47,865 nt of DNA, taken from Ruminococcus sp. Lineage in GTDB: Bacteria; Bacillota; Clostridia; Oscillospirales; Ruminococcaceae. Made by a program: the position numbers and the translations under genes. This document shows positions 24,727-32,359 of this stretch, in pieces (within the stretch, counting starts at the first letter, position 1; each line of letters begins with the position of its first letter). The notes under the pieces were generated by a model. It was not told the DNA's origin. It did not search any database and was given only the letters and a program-made list of their open reading frames with translations. The stretch spans positions 1 through 47,865 of the forward strand of contig JAFUXL010000020.1 of assembly GCA_017470905.1 (NCBI GenBank), written 5' to 3'.

Positions 24727-25215
24727 ATGGGTAAAGAAGTTAAAACAAACGCTATGCGTTTTCTCGATAAAAATAAAATAGATTACGAAATACGGGTTTA
24801 TCAATGCGATGAGTTCATTGACGGGATAACCGTCGCAAATGCTCTTGGTCAGCCATTGGAAGAAACCTTCAAAACTCTTGTCGCAAAGGGAAAATCGGGA
24901 AATTATTACTGCTTTCTGATACCCGTTGCCCTTGAGCTTGACCTCAAAAAAGCCGCCGGAAGTGTCGGTGAAAAATCTGTCGAGCTTATCCATGTAAAGG
25001 ATATAAACCGGGTAACGGGCTATGTGCGTGGGGGCTGTACTCCGATAGGAATGAAAAAGCAATTCATGACGGTGATACATAATTCGGCTCAGTCTCTGCC
25101 ATTATTCTATATAAGCGGCGGAAGAATAGGCACACAGATAAGACTTTCCCCCGAAAAACTAACCAATGTAATAAGAGGAAAATTTGACGACATTATTCTT
25201 ATACAGGGTGAATGA
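24727..25215 (+). CDS. ybaK: YbaK/EbsC-type Cys-tRNA(Pro) deacylase
   Basis: 162 residues from ATG 24727 (GGTGAT five bases upstream). The fold-defining motifs of the YbaK family are present: KTNAMRFLDKNKIDYE, EETFKTLVAKGKSGNYY (with the catalytic Lys of the F.TLV..G segment), TGYVRGGCTPIGMKKQF and ISGGRIGTQIRLSP. The protein hydrolyses cysteine mischarged onto tRNA(Pro). Tightly packed with queH upstream and the DUF4274-like gene downstream, so almost surely cotranscribed. Confidence 0.92.
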   Translation: MGKEVKTNAMRFLDKNKIDYEIRVYQCDEFIDGITVANALGQPLEETFKTLVAKGKSGNYYCFLIPVALELDLKKAAGSVGEKSVELIHVKDINRVTGYVRGGCTPIGMKKQFMTVIHNSAQSLPLFYISGGRIGTQIRLSPEKLTNVIRGKFDDIILIQGE

Positions 25216-25216
25216 A

Positions 25217-25540
25217 ATGGATTACTCAATGCTAAAGCAAATACTTATGATGTACAACTGGAACGGCGGAATGGAAATTCCAAAGCGCATACTCTGCGAA
25301 CCTGCCTGCGACCTTGCCCTTGCAATGGAGATATTCTATCTCTGCAACGGCTACGGATATTTCCTGAACAGCAATTCTGGTTCAAAGGAATGGCTTGAAT
25401 TTATAAGCCGCCTGTACGGAGATATAATTATCGGGAAATATCCCGAATCGGAAAATCACTATGAAATACCTCTCACGCAGTCGCAGAAGCTTGCCATGAA
25501 AGAAAATAATATACCCGAAATATTTTTAAAGGATATATAA
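25217..25540 (+). CDS. DUF4274-like small protein
   Basis: 107 residues, ATG 25217 one base after the ybaK stop, so translationally coupled. The pattern YNWNGGMEIPKRILCEPACDLALAMEIFY, then GYGYF, W and the C-terminal Y.IPLTQSQKLAMKENNIPE region resembles DUF4274, a domain of unknown function found singly in many bacteria and sometimes as an immunity-type protein. No membrane segment. Ends immediately before a strong terminator. The family call is from memory of the pattern. Confidence 0.65.
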   Translation: MDYSMLKQILMMYNWNGGMEIPKRILCEPACDLALAMEIFYLCNGYGYFLNSNSGSKEWLEFISRLYGDIIIGKYPESENHYEIPLTQSQKLAMKENNIPEIFLKDI

Positions 25541-25582
25541 AAAGAACACCGCCGCAAGCTCTTGCCTGCGGCAGCGTTCTTT
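25541..25582. terminator. Bidirectional terminator
   Basis: AAAGAACaCCGCCGCAAG and CCTGCGGCaGcGTTCTTT form a long stem. It ends the holB-DUF4274 operon on plus and the candidate small RNA on minus, where TTTTTATAT follows. Confidence 0.85.
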
Positions 25583-25695
25583 GAAAAGGTGTGGTATATA
25601 TAACGCCCGGAGGTATAGGGCGCAGAAACGGTTGTGAGCAGCATATACTCCATAGGCTTTCCCCGACCCGTGAAGTAATTATATCTCTCTGCTGT
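25541..25695 (-). ncRNA. Candidate ~155-nt structured small RNA
   Basis: A minus-strand transcript from the promoter at 25702-25730 would run about 155 nt to the strong terminator at 25541-25582, and the interval has no credible reading frame or ribosome site. It can fold: stem ATATAAT/GTTATAT encloses ACGG/CCGT and a hairpin GCGCCC/GGGCGT (25603-25623). Size and isolated position would suit a 6S-like or other regulatory RNA, but I cannot match it to a known family. SRP, tmRNA and RNase P hallmarks are absent. Confidence 0.5.
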
Positions 25696-25701
25696 AATTA
25701 T

Positions 25702-25730
25702 ATTATAGCCTATATTTTTGCAATTTGCAA
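25702..25730 (-). promoter_or_regulatory. Promoter of the candidate small RNA
   Basis: Minus strand TTGCAA (25725-25730), 17 bp, TATAAT (25702-25707). No protein-coding gene follows within 300 bases on this strand. Confidence 0.65.
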
Positions 25731-25925
25731 TAACAGGCTTATTTCAGTTATAATACAAATCAGTGAAAAGGTTACATATTTGTAACAAAATTTAACGTTT
25801 TAATGCACTAAACTGTTTTTTCCCACGCAATCGGAAAACACATGAAAATATATGAAAAAACGTGATATTCAAGGATATATCCAAAAAAATGCGGATTTTT
25901 TCACATAAACATCAAAAGACAGTGC

Positions 25926-25954
25926 TTGCAGGTCATATGAACTTATGATATAAT
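25926..25954 (+). promoter_or_regulatory. Promoter of the DUF1836 gene
   Basis: TTGCAG (25926-25931), 17 bp, TATAAT (25949-25954). Between here and 25740 the DNA is AT-rich with no further feature seen. Confidence 0.7.
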
Positions 25955-25984
25955 CAAATCATCGTCAGAAAGGAGTTGATGAAC

Positions 25985-26563
25985 ATGAACAGACTCATAC
26001 CCGCAACTACTCTGAAATATTCGGACAGTATCAGAAACTCGGCTTTTGACGCAATATCTCCCGTTCTTGAAGCTACTGGAGGACTTACCCTCTCCCAGCT
26101 TTCAAACCTCACGGGGCTGGAGGGTTCTACTATCCAGAACTGGATAAAACGAGGCTGGGTTCCCTCGACTAAGGGAAAAAAATATTCCGAGCGTCAGATA
26201 CTCCGCATACTGCTGATAAATATGCTAAGAGGTGCTATGAAGCTCGAAAATATAATAAAGCTTATGACATATATAAACGGTGACGTTGAAGATACCTCCG
26301 ATGACATAATCGAGGAAACGCTGCTCTATAACAGCCTTTGCAGAATTATCTTCACAGTCGAGGAGGAGAGCGCATTTGACAGCAATTCCGTAAGAAATCT
26401 CGTTGCCCGTGAAATCGAAAACGCCGCCGACAGCATAAAGGACGAGCATAAATTAAAAAAGGCTATGTTCGTTATGGTCATGGCTTACAGGAGTGCCTGC
26501 ATAAAATCCGAAATGGAAGAAACTCTGACAGACATTCTCAACGAAATGGAAAAGACTGATTAA
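25985..26563 (+). CDS. DUF1836 putative DNA-binding protein
   Basis: 192 residues. ATG 25985 is about ten bases after AAAGGAG; ATG 25979 is possible but close. Residues ~30-75 (GLTLSQLSNLTGLEGSTIQNWIKRGWVPSTKGKKYSERQILRILLINML) form a MerR-like winged helix-turn-helix, the DUF1836 core, followed by a helical C-terminal domain. These Firmicutes proteins are presumed transcription factors with unknown regulon. It has its own promoter and appears monocistronic. Confidence 0.82.
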   Translation: MNRLIPATTLKYSDSIRNSAFDAISPVLEATGGLTLSQLSNLTGLEGSTIQNWIKRGWVPSTKGKKYSERQILRILLINMLRGAMKLENIIKLMTYINGDVEDTSDDIIEETLLYNSLCRIIFTVEEESAFDSNSVRNLVAREIENAADSIKDEHKLKKAMFVMVMAYRSACIKSEMEETLTDILNEMEKTD

Positions 26564-26571
26564 TGCAGATT

Positions 26572-26590
26572 CATAATTCATAATTATTGT
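26572..26590. repeat. AT-rich ATTCATAATTCATAATTA repeat, second copy
   Basis: Same sequence type as 7173-7210, just after the DUF1836 stop codon. Confidence 0.4.
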
Positions 26591-26634
26591 TTAGATTGTT
26601 TGTGATAATATACAGAAAATATTATAAAAGCAAC

Positions 26635-26675
26635 ATCTCCCCTCGCATGAGGCGAGGGGAGATAAAGACAAATAT
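26635..26675. repeat. Dispersed palindrome family, copy I (inverted orientation)
   Basis: Perfect 12-bp arms ATCTCCCCTCGC and GCGAGGGGAGAT (26635-26663) followed by AAAGACAAATATAAAAAT, the reverse complement of the family flank. It lies in the leader of the 36-residue peptide gene. Confidence 0.7.
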
Positions 26676-26692
26676 AAAAATGGGGAATTTAC

Positions 26693-26803
26693 ATGAAGCT
26701 TAAAGAAAAGAAACCAAAAAGCAGAGACAATTCATGGTTTATAACCGATGTAATAGGATTTATATTTGAATTTATACTCGAATTAATTTTCGAGTTCCTG
26801 TAA
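26693..26803 (+). CDS. 36-residue basic/hydrophobic peptide
   Basis: ATG 26693 has TGGGGA eight bases upstream and the frame ends at TAA 26801. Residues 1-13 are strongly basic (MKLKEKKPKSRDN). Residues 15-36 (starting WFITDVIGFIFEF) are hydrophobic with regularly spaced Glu, consistent with an amphipathic or membrane helix. A possible promoter (TTGTTT, 18 bp, TATTAT) lies near 26600 and a good terminator follows. It could be a small membrane protein, a type I toxin or a host-directed peptide. No antisense partner is evident. Coding status is likely but unproven. Confidence 0.5.
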   Translation: MKLKEKKPKSRDNSWFITDVIGFIFEFILELIFEFL

Positions 26804-26842
26804 CTCATCTGTTAATATAGGGAAAGGCTTTGGGGAAAGCCG

Positions 26843-26872
26843 AAAACGCAGCCGCAATGACTGCGTTTTTAT
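26843..26872. terminator. Terminator between the small peptide gene and tsaD
   Basis: AAAACGCAG and CTGCGTTTTT around CCGCAATGA, T run on plus. An extra small hairpin GGCTTT/AAAGCC lies at 26826-26841. It serves both convergent units. Confidence 0.8.
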
Positions 26873-27888
26873 TATTTGAATGATTTTTCTATCGAAAGAC
26901 TTGCCGCTGCGTTAAGACTTTCATCTGCGGTTATCCCGGCAAGGAAATTATAGCTACCCTGACAGGCTATCATCGCTCCGTTGTCTCCGCACAGGGATTT
27001 TTCGGGCATATAAAATTCAAAGCCGTTTTTCACGCAAGCCGCCGAAAGTGCCTCACGCACCCCCGTATTCGCCGAAACTCCGCCTGCAAGGGCGATTTTT
27101 TTATATCCGTATGCTTTCGCCGCATTTATCGTCTTTTCCGTGATAATATCCGATATTGCCGTCTGTATTCCTGCGGAAAGGTCGTTCGTATCGAGACTTA
27201 TTCCCTTTTGTGAGGAATTGTGTATCATATTTATTACTGAAGTCTTTAACCCCGAAAAGCTGAAGTCAAATTCATTCTCCGCAACAGTCGGGTGAGGAAG
27301 CTTATATTTCGATGCATCGCCGTTCCTTGCGGCATTGTCGATATGCACTCCCCCGGGATAAGGGAAACCCATAGCCCTTGCGCATTTGTCGAAACATTCC
27401 CCTGCCGCATCGTCACGGGTGCGCCCTATGACATGAAAATCCGTATAGGACATGACTTCAATTATATTGCTGTGACCTCCGCTTGCAACCGTGCAGAGAA
27501 AGGGCGGTTCAAGATTTTTGTGAGTGAGATAATCCGCAGCTATATGTCCTGCTATATGATGTACGGGAATCAGGGGCTTGCCGCATGCCATTGCAAGCGA
27601 CTTTGCAAAGCTTACCCCCACAAGCAGTGCGCCTATAAGTCCGGGGGCATAGGTAACGGCTATGCCGTCAAGGTCATTGAGGGTTATTCCTGCATCGTCA
27701 AGAGCCTTGCGCACAACTCCAAGGATATTTTCACAGTGGCGGCGTGAGGCTATTTCGGGGACAACTCCGCCGTATTTCTTATGTTCTTCAATCTGCGTGG
27801 AGATTACCGAGGACAAAATCTCACGGCAGTCCTTTACAACGCTTGCGGCTGTTTCGTCGCATGAGCTTTCTATTCCGAGTATAAGCAT
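26872..27888 (-). CDS. tsaD: tRNA N6-threonylcarbamoyladenosine synthase subunit TsaD
   Basis: 338 residues, normal length. TsaD transfers the threonylcarbamoyl group to A37 of ANN-decoding tRNAs, with TsaB and TsaE. Family signatures: ILGIESSCDETAASVV at the start, the metal site HHIAGHIAADYL (about residue 108), LLVGVSFAKSLA, CTVASGGHS, DDAAGECFDKCAR and ALAGGVSANTGVR. The gene is last in the DUF4214-glycosyltransferase-rimI-tsaD operon, one base after the rimI stop codon. tsaB and tsaE are not in the window. Confidence 0.97.
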   Translation of the reverse strand: MLILGIESSCDETAASVVKDCREILSSVISTQIEEHKKYGGVVPEIASRRHCENILGVVRKALDDAGITLNDLDGIAVTYAPGLIGALLVGVSFAKSLAMACGKPLIPVHHIAGHIAADYLTHKNLEPPFLCTVASGGHSNIIEVMSYTDFHVIGRTRDDAAGECFDKCARAMGFPYPGGVHIDNAARNGDASKYKLPHPTVAENEFDFSFSGLKTSVINMIHNSSQKGISLDTNDLSAGIQTAISDIITEKTINAAKAYGYKKIALAGGVSANTGVREALSAACVKNGFEFYMPEKSLCGDNGAMIACQGSYNFLAGITADESLNAAASLSIEKSFK

Positions 27889-27889
27889 A

Positions 27890-28348
27890 TTATTTCATTC
27901 TCTTTCGCATTACTATGGCATTTTCATCGGGCATAGCATAAAAATTTTTTCTGACGGATATTTTTTCAAATCCGCATTTTTCATAAAGCTTTATTGCAGG
28001 AGTATTGCTTTCACGCACTTCGAGGAATATCTCCTCCGTGTCGTGGGGTATCTGCAATTCAAATATCTGCATGAGACATTCCGCAATATGCTTTCTGCGG
28101 TAATCGGGGTGTACGGCAATGCTTGTTATATCAGCCTCGCCGCCTGCGAAATATCCGCATATAAGCCCCGCCATTCTTCCCGATGAAGAACAGCAAAGGA
28201 CTATGCCGTTTTCCTTTTCGGCTTCCGACCTGAACGACTCCGCCGACCAGCCGTCTGCGCCGATACAGAGCCTGTCAAGCTCCGAAAGTCTCTCATATAT
28301 TTCCCTGTCGCTTTCGGGGATAACATAATAAAACATACTCTCTTCCAT
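27890..28348 (-). CDS. rimI: RimI-type ribosomal protein alanine N-acetyltransferase
   Basis: 152 residues from ATG 28348, one base after the glycosyltransferase stop codon. ATG 28336 is another possible start. The GNAT fold is clear: GLICGYFAGGEADITSIAVHPDYRRKHIAECLM (acetyl-CoA R/QxxGxG-type loop as YRRKHIAE), then LEVRESNTPAIKLYEKCGFEKI. RimI acetylates the N-terminus of ribosomal protein S18 and is typically next to tsaD or tsaB. Translationally coupled on both sides. Confidence 0.88.
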   Translation of the reverse strand: MEESMFYYVIPESDREIYERLSELDRLCIGADGWSAESFRSEAEKENGIVLCCSSSGRMAGLICGYFAGGEADITSIAVHPDYRRKHIAECLMQIFELQIPHDTEEIFLEVRESNTPAIKLYEKCGFEKISVRKNFYAMPDENAIVMRKRMK

Positions 28349-28349
28349 A

Positions 28350-30755
28350 TCACACCACATTCGCAATCATAACCGCATCAGCCGCAATATTTTTATCCTC
28401 GGGCATTACCCTGAAATTGAAAACACACTGTCGTTTAAAGGGGGGTGTCACAACGGGCAGGAGAAATTCAGGCTGATTTATATCGACCTGCTGTTTTGCC
28501 ACGGCTGAAATATTGTTTCCGTTTTCATCGGAAAACCAGTACATCAGAAGTATTTTTTCCGATTCTGTTTTTAATCTCATTTTTACAGGTATTCTTGTCC
28601 AGCCCGAATTTTTTAAAACTATATATTCGGGCGCATTGATAACCATGCTGTCATCTTCTCCCAATGTCACAACAAAGGACGGTATCTCACGGTACTGCAA
28701 AAGATAGCCCTCGCAGTACGAATTATATACCTCCCTGCCGATGAGCTGTTTATTGAGTTCTTCGGAATATCTGAGTATTTTAATCTGATTTTCTTCGGCT
28801 GTATTTTCGTTTAATTCCTCGCTGAGTCCGTAAAATACCCGACCCTTTTCGTAGAGTACGCTGTAATGATTTTCAAAAAGAAATTCCTTCGGCTTCACGT
28901 ATATATCCCAGTCGCTTCTTGCTCCCGGCCAGCCCATAGAAACATAGGGAACAGTCATATACATATCGGGATATGTTCCTATGCCGTAATTGAAATAGCT
29001 GCACCATTCGCAAAGCCCCTGAGATATTATATCGGGGTATTTTTCGGTCATTTCGTTGAATATCCTCTTGTCAATCACCTGCGGCTGATGTGATGAATAC
29101 ATCATTGTCGGGTAATTGTTATTTCCGAGAAATTCACGGCTTTTTTTCATGCTCACATCAAAGGAAGTGGGGTTTCCGTATGTACCCTGCCATTCGTTCA
29201 GGTCATAGCAGTAATATGCAAGATATTTGCCGTCCCTGACGAAATCCTCCTGCCTGATGGTTCTCAGGGGTCTGTAGTCGTCGTCCGTCATTATGAAAAC
29301 ATCGTCTATAACCGGATTTTTCATCGCAAGACAGCGCAGGAAAAAATTCCTTGTCGAGTGGTCATCGGGGAGGGAATTGCCGTTTAATATCTCGCTGTCC
29401 GTCAGAAACTTTATTTCCAGTCTGCCCTTGTACAGTTCTTTAAGTTCGTCTGCGTTTTTATCGGGAGTGCATAGCACCATTTCTTTTATAAACGGCATGA
29501 ATTTTTCGATATACGGCAGAGTGGAGAGTATATCCTCATTCCTTGCGGTAAGGCATACCATTTGTTTTATATCAAGATTACCGGGTACGGACTTTTGCTT
29601 TTCACTGACCGACATTACGGCATTTTCCATAGCCTCGGCAGCCTGATTCCATGTGAAAGGCACGTATTTTTTAATCTTCCCTTTAAGTAAATTGTATGCG
29701 TTCTCATCGTCTGCAAGACGGCTGACACATCTTATGAAATCGTCCTTATCCGTGGGGTCGAAATATTCAGCCATATCGCCTGCGACCTCATGCAGTACGC
29801 CTATATCCGAGGCTATTACGGGAGTACCTCTCTGGAAAGCCTCTATGACGGGCAGTCCGAAGCCCTCGTTGAAGGTCGGGAACGCAACCGCAAAGGCATT
29901 TTTATAAAGCATATCGACAGTCGCATCGCTGGGCTTTTCTATGAAGAACAGATTTTTCCCGAACAGGGGGTGAGACTTTATTCTCTTTTCAAGCTTTTCC
30001 ACATTCCAGCCTATGCGCCCCGCAAAGATAACGCTTATGCCCTTTTCAGAAAGACCGTTTTCGAGGGCATCTATGACGAGACTGTGGTTTTTTCTCGGCT
30101 CGACAGTTCCCACCATGAGGATATATCTGCGGTTCCGTGCGATTTTAAGTACATTTTTATCGGGAGCCTCGGAGGAATTGCCGCTGCGTGCGAAATCACT
30201 TCCGAGGGGAACGACAAGGGTTTTCTTCCGCTGCATATGCAGTCTGTCCGTGAGTTCATCAAGAGCCTTGACTGTTGCATCTGCGGAGGTAATTATCAAA
30301 TCCGCATATTTTATATTAGCCCCCGTGTATATCATGAAATTCATAACAGTATTTTCATGGCAGAATTGGGGATGAGTTATCGGTATGAGGTCATATAGCT
30401 GAGTAACGATTTTAACGCCGTTCTGTTTGAGAACGGGAAAGATATAACTTCTTTTAAGTCTGCTGTTCCATACGCTGTCTATATCGAAAAAAACAGCACC
30501 GGACGGAATATCCGTGAGGTTTATTTTTTCGGCTGTAACGGCAGCCTCTCTGCTGCCTTTTCCGTATGCGAAGAAATCGTGGAATTTTTTATTGTCTATC
30601 CTCCTGTAGACGTTTATCACATGGGAATATGTCATAAGAATAAGCTCGTTTTTCCCGTTTTCCGTCATTCTCACGACTATTTCCTTAACGACACGCTGTA
30701 TGCCTGTGAGGAAATCGACAGCCATAAGATTTGAAAGGTCGATATATATTTTCAT
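28350..30755 (-). CDS. Bifunctional glycosyltransferase (GT4 domain plus second domain)
   Basis: 801 residues. Residues ~1-385 are a GT-B glycosyltransferase family 4 module: MKIYIDLSNLM, EPRKNHSLVIDALE and the donor-site FPTFNEGFGLPVIEAF with the E-x7-E motif. Residues ~395-660 form a second module beginning VCLTARNEDILSTLPYIEKF and containing MTDDDYRPL, like the metal-binding DxD of GT-A or Stealth-type transferases. I do not recognise its family exactly. Residues ~665-801 look like a beta-rich accessory domain. It likely builds a surface glycan, with two sugars added by one polypeptide. It is followed by rimI and tsaD and preceded by a DUF4214-like gene 14 bp away. Confidence 0.8.
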   Translation of the reverse strand: MKIYIDLSNLMAVDFLTGIQRVVKEIVVRMTENGKNELILMTYSHVINVYRRIDNKKFHDFFAYGKGSREAAVTAEKINLTDIPSGAVFFDIDSVWNSRLKRSYIFPVLKQNGVKIVTQLYDLIPITHPQFCHENTVMNFMIYTGANIKYADLIITSADATVKALDELTDRLHMQRKKTLVVPLGSDFARSGNSSEAPDKNVLKIARNRRYILMVGTVEPRKNHSLVIDALENGLSEKGISVIFAGRIGWNVEKLEKRIKSHPLFGKNLFFIEKPSDATVDMLYKNAFAVAFPTFNEGFGLPVIEAFQRGTPVIASDIGVLHEVAGDMAEYFDPTDKDDFIRCVSRLADDENAYNLLKGKIKKYVPFTWNQAAEAMENAVMSVSEKQKSVPGNLDIKQMVCLTARNEDILSTLPYIEKFMPFIKEMVLCTPDKNADELKELYKGRLEIKFLTDSEILNGNSLPDDHSTRNFFLRCLAMKNPVIDDVFIMTDDDYRPLRTIRQEDFVRDGKYLAYYCYDLNEWQGTYGNPTSFDVSMKKSREFLGNNNYPTMMYSSHQPQVIDKRIFNEMTEKYPDIISQGLCEWCSYFNYGIGTYPDMYMTVPYVSMGWPGARSDWDIYVKPKEFLFENHYSVLYEKGRVFYGLSEELNENTAEENQIKILRYSEELNKQLIGREVYNSYCEGYLLQYREIPSFVVTLGEDDSMVINAPEYIVLKNSGWTRIPVKMRLKTESEKILLMYWFSDENGNNISAVAKQQVDINQPEFLLPVVTPPFKRQCVFNFRVMPEDKNIAADAVMIANVV

Positions 30756-30769
30756 TCTGGTTTATCCTT

Positions 30770-31264
30770 TCAGTCAACGCCCATAATTTTCTTTGCCGCC
30801 TTTTTCATTGGTGCGGGCATTTTCCTGTACATATTCATAAGCTTTTCGGGCATGGTGACAGCCGAGGCTTTTCTTATGCTCCCGATATTTCCGCCGAAAG
30901 CGTTTTTCTCTGAATAGATATTATTTTTCACTTTTATTTTTGTATTTGCAAATTCCGCCGAACGGAGAATACTCCTCGTGACGAGCTTCTGAAATTCGGG
31001 AGCAGGCAGCCCGTAACGGCTCTCCCATGATTTTATTGCATTATCGTCGATATTTCTTTGCAGGAGTATTCTGTATGCGGTTTCGAGGAATATACTGTTG
31101 TCGGATATTTCTGCAAGTTCGGAAATATCTGCAATTATCGGGTCTGAAGAGGCGATTTTCCCAAAGCATATTTCCGATGTCCGAAAAGCTCCGCCTGCAT
31201 TCTGCATATTTTCGCTTACTGTGTTATATATATCCGTATAGATACTCATATCGTTCATTGACAT
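30770..31264 (-). CDS. DUF4214-like protein linked to glycosyltransferase
   Basis: 164 residues from ATG 31264; ATG 31258 or 31249 are possible and no ribosome site is strong. Residues ~60-105 (FLETAYRILLQRNIDDNAIKSWESRYGL..., LVTRSILRSAEF) match the DUF4214 pattern (YR.LLGR..D..G...W), a short helical domain common in proteins encoded beside surface-polysaccharide glycosyltransferases. The C-terminus is basic (PEKLMNMYRKMPAPMKKAAKK). First gene of the operon with its own promoter. No membrane segment. The role is unknown; recruitment or scaffolding of the glycosyltransferase is inference. Confidence 0.65.
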   Translation of the reverse strand: MSMNDMSIYTDIYNTVSENMQNAGGAFRTSEICFGKIASSDPIIADISELAEISDNSIFLETAYRILLQRNIDDNAIKSWESRYGLPAPEFQKLVTRSILRSAEFANTKIKVKNNIYSEKNAFGGNIGSIRKASAVTMPEKLMNMYRKMPAPMKKAAKKIMGVD

Positions 31265-31304
31265 CACCGTTTTTAATTACTGACACCGCACAGCGGCTAC
31301 TTTA

Positions 31305-31333
31305 ATTATATATTATATATTTCGTCTTGTCAA
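31305..31333 (-). promoter_or_regulatory. Promoter of the DUF4214-GT-rimI-tsaD operon
   Basis: Minus strand TTGACA (31328-31333), 17 bp, TATAAT (31305-31310). A small CCGC/GCGG hairpin follows in the leader near 31287. Confidence 0.85.
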
Positions 31334-31380
31334 GCTTGAATTTAAGCATTGCTGTAAATGAGTATTTTAAAACCATGCAC

Positions 31381-31477
31381 AAAAATTTTTATATTTTGTT
31401 TTTCTTCCCCCTCCACGGCGGAGAGAACAGTATCTTTTATATTTTGTCTTTCTCCCTCCGCCAAGGGCGGAGGGAGA
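31381..31477. repeat. Dispersed palindrome family, two tandem copies (J1, J2)
   Basis: J1: TTTTATATTTTGTTTTTCTT, then CCCCCTCCACGGCGGAGAGAACAGTATC (31401-31433). J2: TTTTATATTTTGTCTTTCTC, then perfect arms TCTCCCTCCGCC and GGCGGAGGGAGA (31451-31477). The shared 5' flank defines the unit as more than a bare hairpin. The rest of 31334-31524 is AT-rich with no gene. Confidence 0.75.
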
Positions 31478-31524
31478 GTTTCTTTTATATTATAAATAAT
31501 AATTTTATTTATTCAATCACAGTA

Positions 31525-31553
31525 TTGACTAACGGTCATTTTTATGGTATAAT
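31525..31553 (+). promoter_or_regulatory. Promoter of the CmpB-type gene
   Basis: TTGACT (31525-31530), 17 bp, TATAAT (31548-31553), then GAGGTGAT before ATG 31571. Confidence 0.85.
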
Positions 31554-31570
31554 ACCCGTGAGGTGATAAT

Positions 31571-32283
31571 ATGAATAATTTTCTGACAATAACCTTTATA
31601 TTCGCCACAGGCGGCATATGCGGCTGGATACTCAAAGTATTCTACCGCAGGTTCGTTTCACAGAAACACTGGGTAAATCCCGGATTTCTCGTGGGTCCGT
31701 GCCTGCCGCTTTACGGCGAAAGCCTTTGCATACTCTATTTTCTCGCAGGGCTTGAGGACGATATAGACACAGAAAAATATGGCTGAGAAAGCTCATTCTT
31801 TTCATACTCATGGCGGCTGCGATAACAGCCCTCGAATTTATAGTCGGGTCGCTAACTATAAAATATGCGCATATCCGTCTTTGGGATTATACGGAATGTT
31901 TCGGAAACATAAAGGGAATAATCTGTCCGCTTTATTCATTTTTCTGGATAATTCTCAGTGCGCTGTACTATTTCTTCATTCATTCTCATATTATCTATGC
32001 TTTTGAATGGCTTTCGAGAAATCTTGCGTTTTCGTTCGGAGTGGGATTTTTCTACGGGATATTTGTAATAGACCTTTGCTATTCGGCGCAGATAATTGTA
32101 AAAATACGGAAATATGCAGACGAAAAGCAGATTATCATACGTCTTGAACGTCTGCGTGAGGAGATAAATTATAACCTTGACAAGCACAAGCCCCGTTTTC
32201 TGCTCTCATTCAAAACGGAGCTTCCCCTGAATGAGCTTCTCGAAAAATATGCCGAAAAATTAAAGTCGGAACTAAAGCATTAA
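31571..32283 (+). pseudogene. CmpB-type ABC-permease-like membrane protein, frameshifted
   Basis: The N-terminal half (31571-31786) reads to NPGFLVGPCLPLYGESLCILYFL and then stops at TGA 31784. The continuation is in the -1 frame: IWLRKLILFILMAAAITALEFIVG onward to 32283, with the family's LWDY, G.ICPLYSF.W and the C-terminal membrane helices and charged tail. Together they give a ~237-residue protein of the putative ABC-transporter permease family (ABC_trans_CmpB). The frames meet at a five-A run (GAAAAAT, 31772-31778); one extra A would restore a single frame. Promoter and ribosome site are intact, so this is either a recent mutation, a sequencing or assembly error, or programmed slippage. 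Confidence 0.75.
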
Positions 32284-32327
32284 TTACGGACGAATATTTT
32301 TAAATTTGCTGAATTACAGCATTAAAA

Positions 32328-32354
32328 ATCCGCCCCCGAACACCGGGGACGGAT
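32328..32354. terminator. Terminator between convergent CmpB-type gene and ABC operon
   Basis: ATCCGcCCCCG and CCGGGGaCGGAT form the stem, just past the end of the large minus-strand operon. Confidence 0.75.
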
Positions 32355-32359
32355 AAATT

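Noticed and set aside
25541-25695. SRP RNA, tmRNA or RNase P RNA at 25.6 kb
   Set aside because: Hallmark sequences (SRP GGAAGGAAGCAGC-type loop, tmRNA tRNA-like ends, RNase P GAGGAAAGTCC) are absent.
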